This document shows positions 1-10,807 of a stretch of 64,000 nucleotides of DNA, piece after piece. Made by a program: the position numbers and the translations under genes. This stretch comes from Macrostomum hystrix (Eukaryota > Platyhelminthes > Macrostomidae), in NCBI GenBank assembly GCA_950097015.1, contig CATNEN010000007.1, forward strand, positions 6,376,001 to 6,440,000, written 5' to 3'. Below the pieces are notes generated by a model. It saw only the letters and a program-made list of their open reading frames with translations. It searched no databases and was not told where the DNA came from. How positions within the stretch are numbered: the stretch's first letter is position 1; every line of letters begins with the position of its first letter.

Positions 1-117
1 AAAATCTACATCGAATGCAGACACAAAAGAAATTCAGTTGTTTTTACAATAAAAAATGCCAATTGGAATTAGCTTTGACAGTGATGCGCCTTGAGCATGT
101 GCTCAGAGAAGTTTGAG

Positions 118-907
118 CTACTTGCCCGTATCGTTGTTAATCTCGTGCATGAGCTGGGCAAATTTGTCCACGTACTCTGTCGTGTCCTCGCTGATCATCG
201 CGTTGATGGCCGAGCTAATAGTGAAGGAATCGCGGCTGCTCTCGCACACTCGCTGCGGCGTTTTCAGCGGGCTGACTGAGTAGCCGATGCCCGCGTGGTC
301 CCATCCGGTCGCGATGCTATCAGCGCCCGCGGACGGCATTGCGGCAAAGTTCGCATTGTCATCGTCGGCGCGCGGATGGCGCCGCTGCTGCTGGTCAGAG
401 GTGTGATTCAGATCCTCCAGCAAGCCAGTCAGGCTGTCATCGGCCGAGACACCCACGGACGCGGCATCATAGTTCGACAGTTGCAGCAACTGCTGCTGGT
501 GTGGAAACAATGACGACGGCGTCGACGCTGGCGCAGACTCGACGCTTCCCATGCGCAGCTGCCGCTGGACAGCCGAGATTGACCGCTTACCCGCTAGCAG
601 CGAGACCTGGCGCATCTGCAGTCTAGATGTTGAGCAGGGCTGCGGCACCTGGAACTGCTGCTGCTGCTGCTGCTGAGGCTGCGGCTGCGGTAGTTGCTGC
701 TGCTGTTGCTGAGTATTATTGGCAGACTGCATAACGGAAGCAGCTGAAGCCACGCCGGAAGCGGTCGAGACAGCGGAAACTGCGGTGCAAGTGGCGGTCA
801 GTGAGGTGGAGGCCGTCGCTGTGGCAGCAGCGGCAACGGCAGAATTGTCGAGCTGGCTGCTTGTGCAGATAGAGAAGTAGCGGCCGCATGGATAGCCTTC
901 ACGGCTT

Positions 908-975
<68 letters not shown>

Positions 976-3900
976 CTGTGATCGCTGGAGCTCGCGCACC
1001 TGGTCTCGTAGAGCTGAGTTTTGCGATTGCAAAGAATCCATCTGAGGGATTTTATAATGAATTGTATATACAAGCCGCCCATTTCTGGCTTGGAAGTAAT
1101 CCTTAAGCGAAAGCGCACCTTTGATTTCAACGAGAAATTCTCCGCCTCCAGCACTGCCCGCTCGCGCTGCTGATTTAGCTCGTGTGTGGCCAGATGAAAC
1201 AGCCGGCGCATTGTGTTGGTGATGCCAGTCTCGCGCTGGGCCAGGTCGGCCATGGACAGGTACTCGTATTCCAGCCGGATCACTGGCGGACAGCCCAGGG
1301 CCAGGTAGAGAGCCAGCAGGCGGATGCCGCGCGACTCCTCCAGGCTGACTCCGCACCGCAGGCGGGCGAGCAGGTGGCGCAAGTCCAGCCGGAACTGGCC
1401 CACCTGCTCGGCGGTGATAACGGACGTAGACGAAGAAGCTGCAGCAGCTTGAAGATCAGCTTGCTGTAGCTTCTGGTCCTGAGAGTGCTGCTGCTGCTGT
1501 TGTTGCTGCTGCTGGGAGAACTTAGTCAGGTAGGCTTCCAGGGCTATGTCCTTCACCTGAAGTATAAGCCAGAAAAATCTGTTTTAGAGGACAGTTTTGT
1601 CACAAAACAATAATAATAACCGGTTACAATAATCATAACTGTGAGCGCAGGAGAGCTGTGAAAACGGGCATATATGCTATTATTTGGTGACAGTAGACCC
1701 GCAGCCAGAGAGAGGCAATGCTAACACACAGGTGTGTACATTTGCCCTGACATTTGCTTGGGGTTGGGCCATTAAGGGTGCACCACATGCCCCCAAGCCG
1801 ATTCTCTTAGCGATGGTGCCTCCTCACCTTGCTCTTGCTAACCGATGTGACCAACTCGGCGCCGTCGGCAGCCTCGTCAAAGCTGCTACAGTCGGCGGCG
1901 CCGCAGACATCCTCGTCTGGCAGGTAGGCTGTGAGGCAGGGCCGGTCACGCCTGGGCGGCAGGCCGAGGCCCTCGCGCAGTCGTGCAGCCGCGGTGCGCC
2001 ACTTGCAGCGCAGGGCGTCCAGCGCGTCAAACAGCTGCCGGTTGAGGCTGACCTTGGCCCGCACCCGCGGATTCTGGCCGGCCGCCTGAACCCTGGCGAA
2101 GGAGAGGCCGGTGCGCGGCACCAGGTCCAGCAGGACAGTGTCCGGGAACTGGTAGTCCGGCCTGGGACCCTGCAATGCGGCCGAGACGATGCGTAGAATA
2201 TATATAATACGAGCTCTGTTAGCACATAATGCTTAGGTGGCAGCAGCAAATAGTAAAAGAAACTGCAGCCGGGCCAGACGTACAACCAGTGGCACAGCTA
2301 TAGCTATTCAGCGGCGCATGACAGGCTTCGTATAACCGTTCAGTCCATAGACTGTGGGGACACCCACACGCACCCTGTCCCAGATGGGACTGGAGAGAGA
2401 TGGGACAGGGGAGAAATAGGACAGGGGAAAGATGGGACAGGAAAGAGATGGGACAGGGGAGAAATGGGACAGGGGAAAGATGGGACAGGAAAGAGATGGG
2501 ACAGGGGAGAGATGGGACAGGGGAGAGATGGGACAGGGGAGAGGACAGGGGAGAGATGGGACAGGGAAGAGATGAAAAAGGGCCAGGGGCCGGATTCGGA
2601 AGCTTCTTCCCCCGCGAGCAGGAAGTTCGAACTCTAGATTTCTGTAGAGAGTTGTAAAATGTGCTTTTGCTTAACGCGCTACTTAAAGTAATGTCACAAG
2701 GAAACCTTAGCTACAACGTTTAATCTATTTTTAGAAATGAGTCATGCACTATTTTTAGAAACAAGTCATGTGACATGAAACCGGAGAACCGGTTCTTGAC
2801 AGCTGTATTTGCTTGAATTCCAAATATGGTAAAACAAACAATTATGACTCATCGGTTTCTGCATCTGTATTTACACAATATTCCAAATATGGTAATGTTC
2901 ACCTGAAAACCCCCAAAACGTAGCTGATCAAACAAGTCTGACCTCACTGTGCAAACATGTATGCCCAATGTAAACACCCGGTAGTAGAACCGGTTTTTCC
3001 CCAAAATTTTACTATAAATACAAGCGAAAATCCGAGCTAAAAATTCAGACTCGGAGCGGTCCACCGGACTTCAAAACACCTTACGAAGAAGAGGACTCAT
3101 CTCTGAGAGAAAGACAATAGGTAAGCGCTTTACTAGACAGAGTAATTTATTGCTAGCAATCGTTGTTGAATTGAACTAAGTTTACGAGAGCCACATATCG
3201 TCGATACATTTGAGAAAGGCCTCCTTGTTTCCTAGGATACATTCCTAGAGGATTATTGATTGATTTGATTTGAGTTATCCGTTATCTTTCGGAGGTAACG
3301 AAGAAGACGCCCTTCAGGAGGACCTATTAGAGATATACACGAGAGATTTCAATTGTTCACTAGGGCGCACGTTTCTATTGTGAATTCCGAGCTCGAGGAA
3401 ACCGACAAGTAATCTGATTCGCTCTCGTCATTTATTGGCCAACAGATAAACTCAAGCAGCTGCCAAGAAGACAAAGAAGACAAGACTACAAAGACTCAAG
3501 AAACACAGACTCGAAACCTCACGGTCGACCAGAACAAGGATTAGAAGAACCGCCGGCTGTCGAAGACCAAAGGCTACGAACTACTCACTACCAAGGAACA
3601 AGAAGCAATTGCAGTAAGTGTCACGTGACTGTTATAAATTCCTAGGCAATTGTTCCCCATTGTCTAGAAGTGGGAGTTTCGTGTGTCTGATCAACACGCA
3701 AAACTCTTCATTTCTTCGTTGGGAGCCTAAAGCTCAAACCATAAAGCTAAAAACCAGGTATTGTAAAGCGCCTCACCTGAATGTGATTCAAACGGCGCAA
3801 TGCCGGGCAGACAGGCGACCGCACAATGAACGACTTCTTTTTGCCGCGCACCTTGATACGGGTGGCGCCGTTGTGCACCAGCTCGTTCAGTCGCTCGCCA

Positions 3901-5233
3901 AGGCGGGCGGTGAGCGTCTTGCCGGCCAGGTATTTGCGAAAGTGGCCGTAATTAATTAAGCTGTAGAGTTCACGAACCGCTGGCCGAACCGCGTCGTCGA
4001 AGGTGAGGAAGTGGCGGATGCTCTGCCAGGTGCGCTGGTAGAACACCTTCACCTGCAGCGGCGGCGGAAAACAATGAAGCATTGAAGGGGAGAAGTCAAC
4101 AAAAGGCTCTAGAATGGAGCCCGAGGTCAACTTTCGAACCAATCCAACTATCTATCGTCCAGGGTACATTGGGTAGGACTGGGTGGGATTTCTCGGCGTT
4201 TCTAGTCGACTGGATCGACCAGCTACTGATTTTAGTCGGTTTGTTTCGAGGATTGGACCTTGAGCTCCATTCTAGAGCCTTCAGTTGACATCTTCATGTG
4301 TTTGAGCGTTGGGCCGGGTGTGAGGCGTCGTATGGGGGGTGTGGCGGGTGTGCACCAATGTGTACTCTCGTCCCTAACCTTCAGGCATCTAAGTCCTCCC
4401 CTGGTTTGATCTGCTCTGTGCGTTTCTCTGTGCGAGAGAGGCACTCCGGCTGCCGCCCCCTTCCCCGCTTGGCTTGCTGCTGTGTGTGAGGTGCCTGAGT
4501 CCAGGGGTCTAGATGGCGCGATGGGCGACTCCCGCCTTCGCCGGTCTGGGGGCATGCCGTTCCTGTGTTTGTGCGTCAAGTGCCCCAGGCCCCCCTGCGA
4601 ATAAGTAAAGTAAGTAAGACATCTTCACCAATGAGACTGGTGGTGGACTCCATGCTCAAGCGTCTACAAATTAACATTGACCATTAACTCTCATTCGCTC
4701 CCACACCTACCCAATTAGTAGCTCTCTGCCCTCCCATCATCAAACGAATCCGGGCGGTGCAGCTCTACCTGATTGCGCGTCTTCGCAGACGCATCGGCGG
4801 TGCGCCGCACCTTGAGTCGCATATAGCGGCTAATCTCCAAGAAGTTTTTGCCATAAAGCTTCAGAGCGTCAAAGAATGCGGACTTCTCCTCGGGGGTCCA
4901 CACATTGGCCACTTTTCGCTTAGCGCCGGAGGTTGCCGCGACGGCCGTTGCAGCTGCGCCAGACGCTTCATCCGAATCTATGGAGTCGGTGGTGGCTGCT
5001 GAGGTGGCCGCAGCAGAGGAAGACACTGCCGCAGCGGCTGCTGATGAGGCCGAAGCAGATCCAGAGGCAAGGGAGACGGAGCCGACATTTGAGCCCCCGG
5101 AGGCTGCGACAAACGCAGCACCGGCAGCTTCATCTAGACAGGAAACAGGCCCACTGGTGCCATCCGCGTCCCTAGTAACGCAGGTGCGCTGGCGCAGCTT
5201 CACCGATGAGGCGATGCTGTGGCCCGCATCCAT
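118..5233 (-). CDS. CRAMP1: Cramped/CRAMP1-like chromatin protein (5 exons)
   Basis: Exons on the minus strand are 5233-4769, 4052-3777, 2169-1828, 1556-1119 and 1041-118. All four introns are GT-AG and phase 0, giving 814 aa. The start ATG at 5233 sits in a good context (GCCGCAATGG). Residues about 108-165 are a SANT/Myb-like domain (VWTPEEKSAFFDALKLYGKN) whose end, KTRNQ/VKVFYQRTW, is rebuilt exactly across intron 1, as expected for Cramped. Exon 2 carries the conserved LYSLINYG segment and exon 3 the ARVQAAGQNPRVRAKVSLNR block typical of the family. Exons 4 and 5 encode polyQ tracts (about 23 Gln near residue 530), a short leucine-rich coiled coil spanning intron 4, and a low-complexity Ser/Ala/Gln tail. 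Family knowledge: Drosophila cramped is a Polycomb-linked nuclear protein, and CRAMP1 controls linker-histone gene expression. Assignment of exons 1-3 is firm. Joining exons 4-5 to the same gene rests on splice-phase continuity and lack of another promoter. Confidence 0.85.
1683..1800 (-). repeat. SINE family B, truncated copy in CRAMP1 intron 3
   Basis: The segment shares blocks in the same order with the fuller copies at 34395-34715 and 42625-42940: TTGGTGACA.TAGACCCGCAGC, CACACAGGTGTGTACAT.TGCC and ATGCCCCCAAGCC. The tRNA-like head is missing, so this is a 5'-truncated copy on the minus strand. Confidence 0.65.
2285..2375 (-). repeat. SINE family A, tail fragment in CRAMP1 intron 2
   Basis: The fragment contains GTTCAGTCCATAGACTG followed by a GGGACACCCACACGCACC block. 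This matches the tail of the copy at 35775-35980, which reads GTTCAGTCCATGGACTG and then a CCACACCCACC block. No tRNA-like head is visible. Confidence 0.5.
2386..2575. repeat. Purine-rich minisatellite, about 16-bp unit
   Basis: About eleven imperfect copies of a unit close to AGATGGGACAGGGGAG, within CRAMP1 intron 2. Strong strand asymmetry: nearly all purine on the plus strand. Confidence 0.9.
2692..3613 (+). mobile_element. Probable solo LTR (922 bp) in CRAMP1 intron 2
   Basis: The segment begins TGTCACAAGG and ends CAATTGCA, giving TG...CA termini. It is flanked on both sides by the 4-bp direct repeat GTAA (2688-2691 and 3614-3617). A TATA box (CTATAAATA) lies at 3012-3020. The downstream part is rich in GAAGAAGA-type sequence without long ORFs, like an LTR R-U5 or leader. 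No internal gag/pol is present, so a solo LTR left by recombination is the simplest reading. Orientation is antisense to CRAMP1. Confidence 0.55.
4095..4289. repeat. Inverted repeat, 34-bp arms, CRAMP1 intron 1
   Basis: The left arm (4095-4129) contains GGCTCTAGAATGGAGC. The right arm (4256-4289) contains its complement GCTCCATTCTAGAGCC. The outer ends, GTCAAC and GTTGAC, are also complementary. The arms are separated by about 125 bp. It could fold in RNA or be a small foldback/MITE remnant. Confidence 0.75.
4297..4617 (+). mobile_element. Short retroposon with AAGTAAG tail in CRAMP1 intron 1
   Basis: A 321-bp insert is bounded by the 10-bp direct repeat GACATCTTCA (4287-4296 and 4618-4627), a likely target-site duplication. 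It ends in a simple tail, AATAAGTAAAGTAAGTAAG. This tail resembles the CCTGCGAATAAGATTATT end of SINE-B-like sequence at 57590 and the AAGTCAAGTAAGTCAAG tail of the R1/Jockey-like element at 29667. The body is GC-rich without an ORF. It may be a non-autonomous element mobilised by a LINE, or a 5'-truncated LINE end. Confidence 0.6.
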
Positions 5234-5279
5234 TGCGGCAGCAAATTTGAAGAGAATGATGCAGAGATTAGACTAGCTA

Positions 5280-7160
5280 GACAAGATCTATGAGCCGATG
5301 GATTGGAAAATGAATCACAGGTGAGAGAAGCAATAGGATCCAATGAGCTGAAAAGGCAAAATAAATTGAGCATTTGTTTGTGCCCTTTATTTGAAGACCT
5401 ATCATTATATTAAAATGTGACTGTAAAATATTTAGCACTCAAAAAAAATGAAAATTTTTAGCACAGATTAAATAAAAAACTTGGTTAGGCATATACTGTA
5501 TAAAAACTTTGCATGAAATTTGGCAAATTTGACCATTTTAAATAGGAAAAATTGTATTGGGTAACATACTCATTTTCAATAAATGCCTTTTTAATTAACT
5601 TTTTCTCAATAAAAATGTATCATTTTTCCCTTTTTAATGGGCTCTATATCTTTTGAATTTAGCAGTGGCAACACTCTGCACATACTATATTGATATTACC
5701 ACTACCCTTGCTTCTGTAAATCTTACTGTACCCTTACTTGTCCAATAGACATGAAAGTGATTGGACAGTGTCATTACTTTGAATGACACTTGTATATGCT
5801 TGTAATGCTTAACATGTCTTCTAAATCTAATAACTGCTGCTAGAGCTAAAATAAATATATATAGCATTGTACTAAAAATCTGAAGCCCTAATTATAGCTT
5901 TTTATCTAATGACAAAATTTATAGAGCCCTAATTTTTGGAACTCATCCAAAATATCCCTATTGAAATTAAAAACCTGTGGATACGCACCTTAGAATTGAA
6001 AAGTATTGAGCACTTTAGCCAAGTGCCACTCAAAAATTTTGTAGGAACTCTGTATTAAACTCTGTAATCATTAATGTTAAAAATGTTAAACAATACAGAA
6101 AAATTGGACTCAATAGCTTTTGGCCTTGGTAACTCCTTTTGAAAGAAAGTATAATAGATTGTTTCTGAGTATTGGATTTCCTACAAAGCATTCAGTAAAA
6201 TTAATATTTTTTTTAATTTTGACTTGTTTAGATAAGTGAATATTTGTTATACAGTATAAAACTTTGTTTAAATGTGTCTATCATTATTATTACAAAATAA
6301 GTATAAATACAGCTAAGTTTGGCAAAAGAAATTTGACTTGTGGTTTCATACCAAGTTCAAATACAATACTCAGAAATGTTTTTTCATTCTTTATAAAACA
6401 TACAGAGAGAAATACTAAGAGAATTCAAAAGAGAAAGAGGTAGAAAGTATTGCTCTACACTTGAGATCATTGGTGTAACATTCTTTGGAAAGCTTATATT
6501 CAGAGATACATATACATTCTCAGAGACAAATTTTTATATTAATACCTATAACATTATATAAAATACATGTTACAATTTTTATAGGACATTAAAAATAAGA
6601 ACCATCACAACTTTGGTGGCAAAATCAGGATAATGAATTTACAAAGAAGTTAGACAAAAGCTTTGCAAAATCCCTTGGGCCTTGGCATATATCCTTAATT
6701 ATCATTGTCCCATATTTCTATTATCTTATTGGTTAATTTCACCAGAAAAAAATTTGAGTGATAATGTTTAGCATATATCACTAGGCCTATATCCTTTCTA
6801 AGGAGTTAATATGAAGTCACTTTTCAAGTTGGGCCAGTTGTGTATACCCCCCAAAAAACCTTAACTTCTATTAGTAGGGCTAATCTAGAATTCTATGTAA
6901 TAGGCCCCTATGTTATCCATTTAGAACTCTTGAAATACTAAATTTATAATACTAGCAATAGCCCAAAAAACCCACAATATGCTATTGCTTGGCCTAACTT
7001 AGGCTTAGGAAATGTTAGGGTCTATAATAGCAAAAATATTATTTGCTGTGTCTTTTTACTAAAAACAACTGAGCTACATTTAGAATGGCTAGGTAGTCCT
7101 ATGTAAATTAAATTAGATAATCTGAAATAAAATGCTAGGCCTAACCACAATATAGAAAAT
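5280..7160. other. AT-rich intergenic stretch, no gene seen
   Basis: No convincing exon on either strand. Within it, 6395-6670 is a diverged copy of a dispersed repeat also present at 23505-24010 (see that entry). Confidence 0.6.
6395..6670 (+). repeat. Dispersed AT-rich repeat, copy 1
   Basis: Shares ordered blocks with 23505-24010: ACTAAGAGAATT, GAGAAAGAG, TTGAGATCATTG, CTTTGGAAAGC, ACATTCTCAGAGACAAATT, TTAAAAATAAGAAC and AAGAAGTTAG. No ORF or terminal structure was recognised. Confidence 0.6.
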
Positions 7161-7605
7161 ATTAGAACAGCACCCGACGGCAGAGGTCTAGAAAGGGAAA
7201 AAACTTTAAATATCTCTTGTCTAGCCTGGAAAAAGCTCATCTGTTAAGCTTTCTTCTATGGACTAGAATGGAAAATTAGGTTTGCTATCAAGAGTCAACT
7301 TGAAGAAAAAAGATTGACTGTAAAATCTGTCAAGCAGCTATAGGCCTTGGTAATTTTTGCATTGAAAAGAACATGTAAATTGTATAAACAGGATTTTAAA
7401 ATAGGCCTATCTTAACAGGATTTTAACAGGATTTTAAACAGGATTTTTTAAAATGAAAAATTAAAGTACTAGTATTTTAAAACAGATGAGCTTTTTCCGG
7501 TCTAGTCTATAGAAGAAAGCTTAACAGACGAGCTTTTTCCAGGCTAGATGAGAGATATTTTAAGATTTTTCCCATCTAGACCTCTGCTGTCGGGTGAGAA
7601 CCTAA
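7160..7605. mobile_element. MITE-like foldback element, about 110-bp inverted arms
   Basis: The left arm (about 7160-7277) reads CACCCGACGGCAGAGGTCTAG ... TCTAGCCTGGAAAAAGCTC ... GTTAAGCTTTCTTCTAT. The right arm (about 7484-7605) carries the reverse complement of the same blocks in mirrored order. The right arm also has an extra GAGCTTTTTCC block at 7487. The arms are about 85-90% similar by eye and enclose about 200 bp of AT-rich DNA. No transposase ORF is present. A non-autonomous DNA transposon is the likeliest origin. Confidence 0.65.
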
Positions 7606-8730
7606 TACATACACAGCTTGCTAGCTAAAAGCCTTGCCAAGGCCAAAGCAAAGCCAAAGGTTTAGACTAAAAGTCTAGCATTTTGTATTTGAAAATGATG
7701 AAATATTCATTTAAGTTACAAAAAAGATAATTATAGAATTATACATAACAGACTATAGTGTTTATTTACGATACAAGGATCATGGTGATAGTGACAATGG
7801 ATAGGCCCTAGGTGGTAGTGGAAGGTAAACGAGGTCGTGCCTTTTAACTCCTTTTAACTCCTCGTGCCTTTTAGCGGATAGCTCGTAACGTATCGTGGAA
7901 ATAATTTCCGTCATTTTCCAAGGATTCTTAGAAAAAATAAGGCCCTACGCCTTTTTATACGAAAAATAGCTGCCCTGCTAACTGTGCGGTGAAAATTAAG
8001 GCGCGCATTAGCTAGGTAGCTTATCCACACGGAACACAGGCAACATAGCTGCCCTATTTTTTGTATATTCCGTGAACTAAGTCCCGGCCGATGCAGAGCA
8101 GCACAGGAGTAGCACTTGAAGTAGCACAGGTCCCGGACGCGCTCGACCTTAGGTGTCGCGAATGATGGTTAAACTTTGCTATCAACTGATGGGCACACAA
8201 CGCGTGCTTTCATGTTAAATAGATGGCCACGCAGTGGGTGTCGACTTTTGGAGGTGACTAGCCTCAGCTTCCCTCTGGGCACGATCCAGCTCACCCAGCC
8301 GGGAGCTGGTGAGCCAGGGCATACAGGCCGCGGTGGCATGCCTCCATGCTACACAGATTCGACGACGGCCTTGTACCGCACAGCGACGTGCAGGAGCAAT
8401 CCTGATGGGCGAAAGTATAACATGCAAACGCGGCGTCGCATTTTTAGAACGACCGTCCGTTTGGCGCTCTAATTAGAGAACGCTGTCCACACAGACGCTC
8501 AGACTGCGAAGCTTGCTGTGCATGGGAATTTTCTATTTCGATACCCTAATGCAATTAGTGCGAATACAATTAATGCAAGTACACAAAATTCTGTTGAGAA
8601 TAGGATCCAGAAATTTCAGACTAAATTTAGAGAAAGTGTAAATACTTTCAGAAAGAAAAGACTAGCAAATAAATTCCCCCTTTGTCGGAGGGACGGAGGG
8701 AGGTAATGAGACTTTGCTTAGAGATCTAAT
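7606..8730. other. Intergenic, nothing recognised
   Basis: The sequence shifts from AT-rich to more GC-rich near 8060. Short ORFs (8176-8472 and its antisense) lack splice context or recognisable domains. Confidence 0.5.
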
Positions 8731-8734
8731 GTCC

Positions 8735-9088
8735 CCCAGCAGCAAATAACCAATGTCCCCTCAGCAGCAGAGAACCAATGCCCCCCCCAGCAGCAGAGAA
8801 CCAAATCCCCTCAGCAGCAAATAACCAATGTCCCCTCAGCAGCAGAGAACCAATGCCCCCCCAGCAGCAGAGAACCAAATCCCCTCAGCAGCAGAGAACC
8901 AATGCCCCCCAGCAGCAGAGAACCAATGCCACTCCAGCAGCAGGGAACCAAATCCCCTCAGCAGCAGAGAACCAATGCCCCTTCAGCAGCAGAGAACCAA
9001 TGCCCCCCAGCAGCAGAGAACAAATGCCCCCCAGCAGCAGAGAACCAATGCCCCCCAGCAGCAGAGAACTAATGTCCCCTCAGTAGCA
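8735..9088. repeat. Minisatellite, about 23-24-bp unit
   Basis: About fifteen copies of a unit near CAGCAGCAGAGAACCAATGC plus a C-run of variable length. Variants carry AAATCCCCT in place of AATGCCCC. Confidence 0.9.
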
Positions 9089-9149
9089 AAGAACGAATTC
9101 CCCGCTAAAAGAAGAGAACCTCCATAATACCAGGCTACCAAACCCTCCC

Positions 9150-9615
9150 AACTGTGAGATCACACTCTCATAATTACACTGCAACTGTGAGATCTCACTC
9201 TCATAATCACACTGCAACTGTGAGATCTCACTCTCATAATTACACTGTAACTGTGAGATCTCACTCTCATAATCACACTGCGACTGTGAGATCTCACTCT
9301 CATAATCACACTGCAACTGTGAGATCTTACTCTCATAATCACACTGCAAATCTGAGATCTCACTCTCATAATCACACTGCAACTGTGAGATCTTACTCTC
9401 ATAATCACACTGCAAATCTGAGATCTCACTCTCATAATCACACTGCAACTGTGAGATCTCACTCTCATAATCACACTGCAACTGTGAGATCTCACTCTCA
9501 TAATCACACTGCAACTGTGAGATCTCACTCTCATAATCACACTGCAACTGTGAGATCTCACTCTCATAATCACACTGCAACTGTGAGATCTCACTCTAAT
9601 AATCACACTGTAGAG
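9150..9615. repeat. 33-bp minisatellite with a palindrome in each unit
   Basis: About fourteen copies of a 33-bp unit. Each unit contains the perfect 12-bp palindrome GTGAGATCTCAC or a one-base variant. Because 33 is a multiple of 3, several frames stay open on both strands. These are repeat artefacts. Confidence 0.95.
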
Positions 9616-9949
9616 AGATAGAGATGTAGAGATGAGATGGTAAAAATCCAGTCCAAGCCAAAATCTCACGCAGCTCAACGCTGATTGGCCACTGGTAGGT
9701 CGAGGAGGACAGCCATCGAGAGAAGGGAGAAGATTCTCAGCGAGCTGGAACGCAAGATCGCAGCGGTGAAGTACAGGCAGCTCGTCTGGCAAGCTGGAGG
9801 CAGTGAAACTGGAGGAGCTGCAGAAAGCCATCAAGCTGATTTTTAAGAAGTGCGGCTGCCCCGACGCGCACAGCAAGGAAATTCTCGGCGCCGAGATCCC
9901 AGCTGCAACTGCATCCCAGTGGAATTTCAAAGTCCCAGTCAGCTCGACC

Positions 9950-10096
9950 GACATATACTCAGCAACGTTGAAAGTCGCGACCCTTTGCGCCAGTGAGAAA
10001 CTTCTATCGGATGTGTGCAGCTTGCAAAGGAGATCCAATAGAAGTTGCTCACTGGCGCGAAGGGTGGCGACTTTTCAATGTTGCTGAGTATAGACC
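9950..10096. repeat. Long near-perfect hairpin, about 58-bp arms
   Basis: The left arm (about 9954-10013) starts TATACTCAGCAACGTTGAAA. The right arm (about 10034-10092) ends with the reverse complement TTTTCAATGTTGCTGAGTATA shortened by one mismatch. Both arms share GCGCCAGTGAG and its complement. The loop is about 20 bp. Single mismatches within the stem suggest decay of a once-perfect inverted repeat. Confidence 0.8.
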
Positions 10097-10807
10097 GACG
10101 AGCAGAGTTCTTGAGCAGAAACTTCGCCCTCCTGTGATAAGATAATATATAATTATTCGAGTGAACTTGTTATTGACCAGAGCATGAAATATTGGTTTGT
10201 CTTATCTTAAACCTCAATTAATTAAACTTTATCTATATCTATGATCAGATAATATGTAATTTAGATAAGGCACGCTACCAATGCGATAAGATAAGGGCTA
10301 ATGAGCTGCTAATTAGCAGTTTTTGGCTGGATCAGGACAGACGGAGTAACTGTACACTCCAGCTCTCACTCCCACCCTCCGCCGGGTGGAGACTTGGAGA
10401 GAGTGGACTGGGGTTGAGTCAGTTGCGGGCACGCCACCTTGATTATTGATCGCCCATGGTGGAACGCACAGCAGAGAACGCGAGAGCCACGGAAAGAGAA
10501 CGTGAGCTCTCACTTTACCAGCGGCCTCTCTTCCACCCCCTGACATTCCTTGCCTCCGTCACAATGGTGAGGCTGGCGCAGTGGGGTGGGTGCGCGGATT
10601 TCTCTTACCCTGCCTTTCATTCCGGCCGCCCCAACCCAGACCAGTCATTTCAATTCCTAGCCAGCGAGCGCGCCAGTTTAAAATCTCTCTTCCGCCTTCT
10701 TTTTCCTTATTGCTTCGCAAAGAGCAAACAAAACTTTCTTCAATAAACCTTCCCAGCGTTAGCAGCGTTCTAGCTTCACCTGCGTCGGGGCATACGTAGG
10801 CCAAACG

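Noticed and set aside
9803-10087. Plus-strand ORF at 9803-10087
   Set aside because: More than half of it is the inverted-repeat stem and loop. No domain was recognised.
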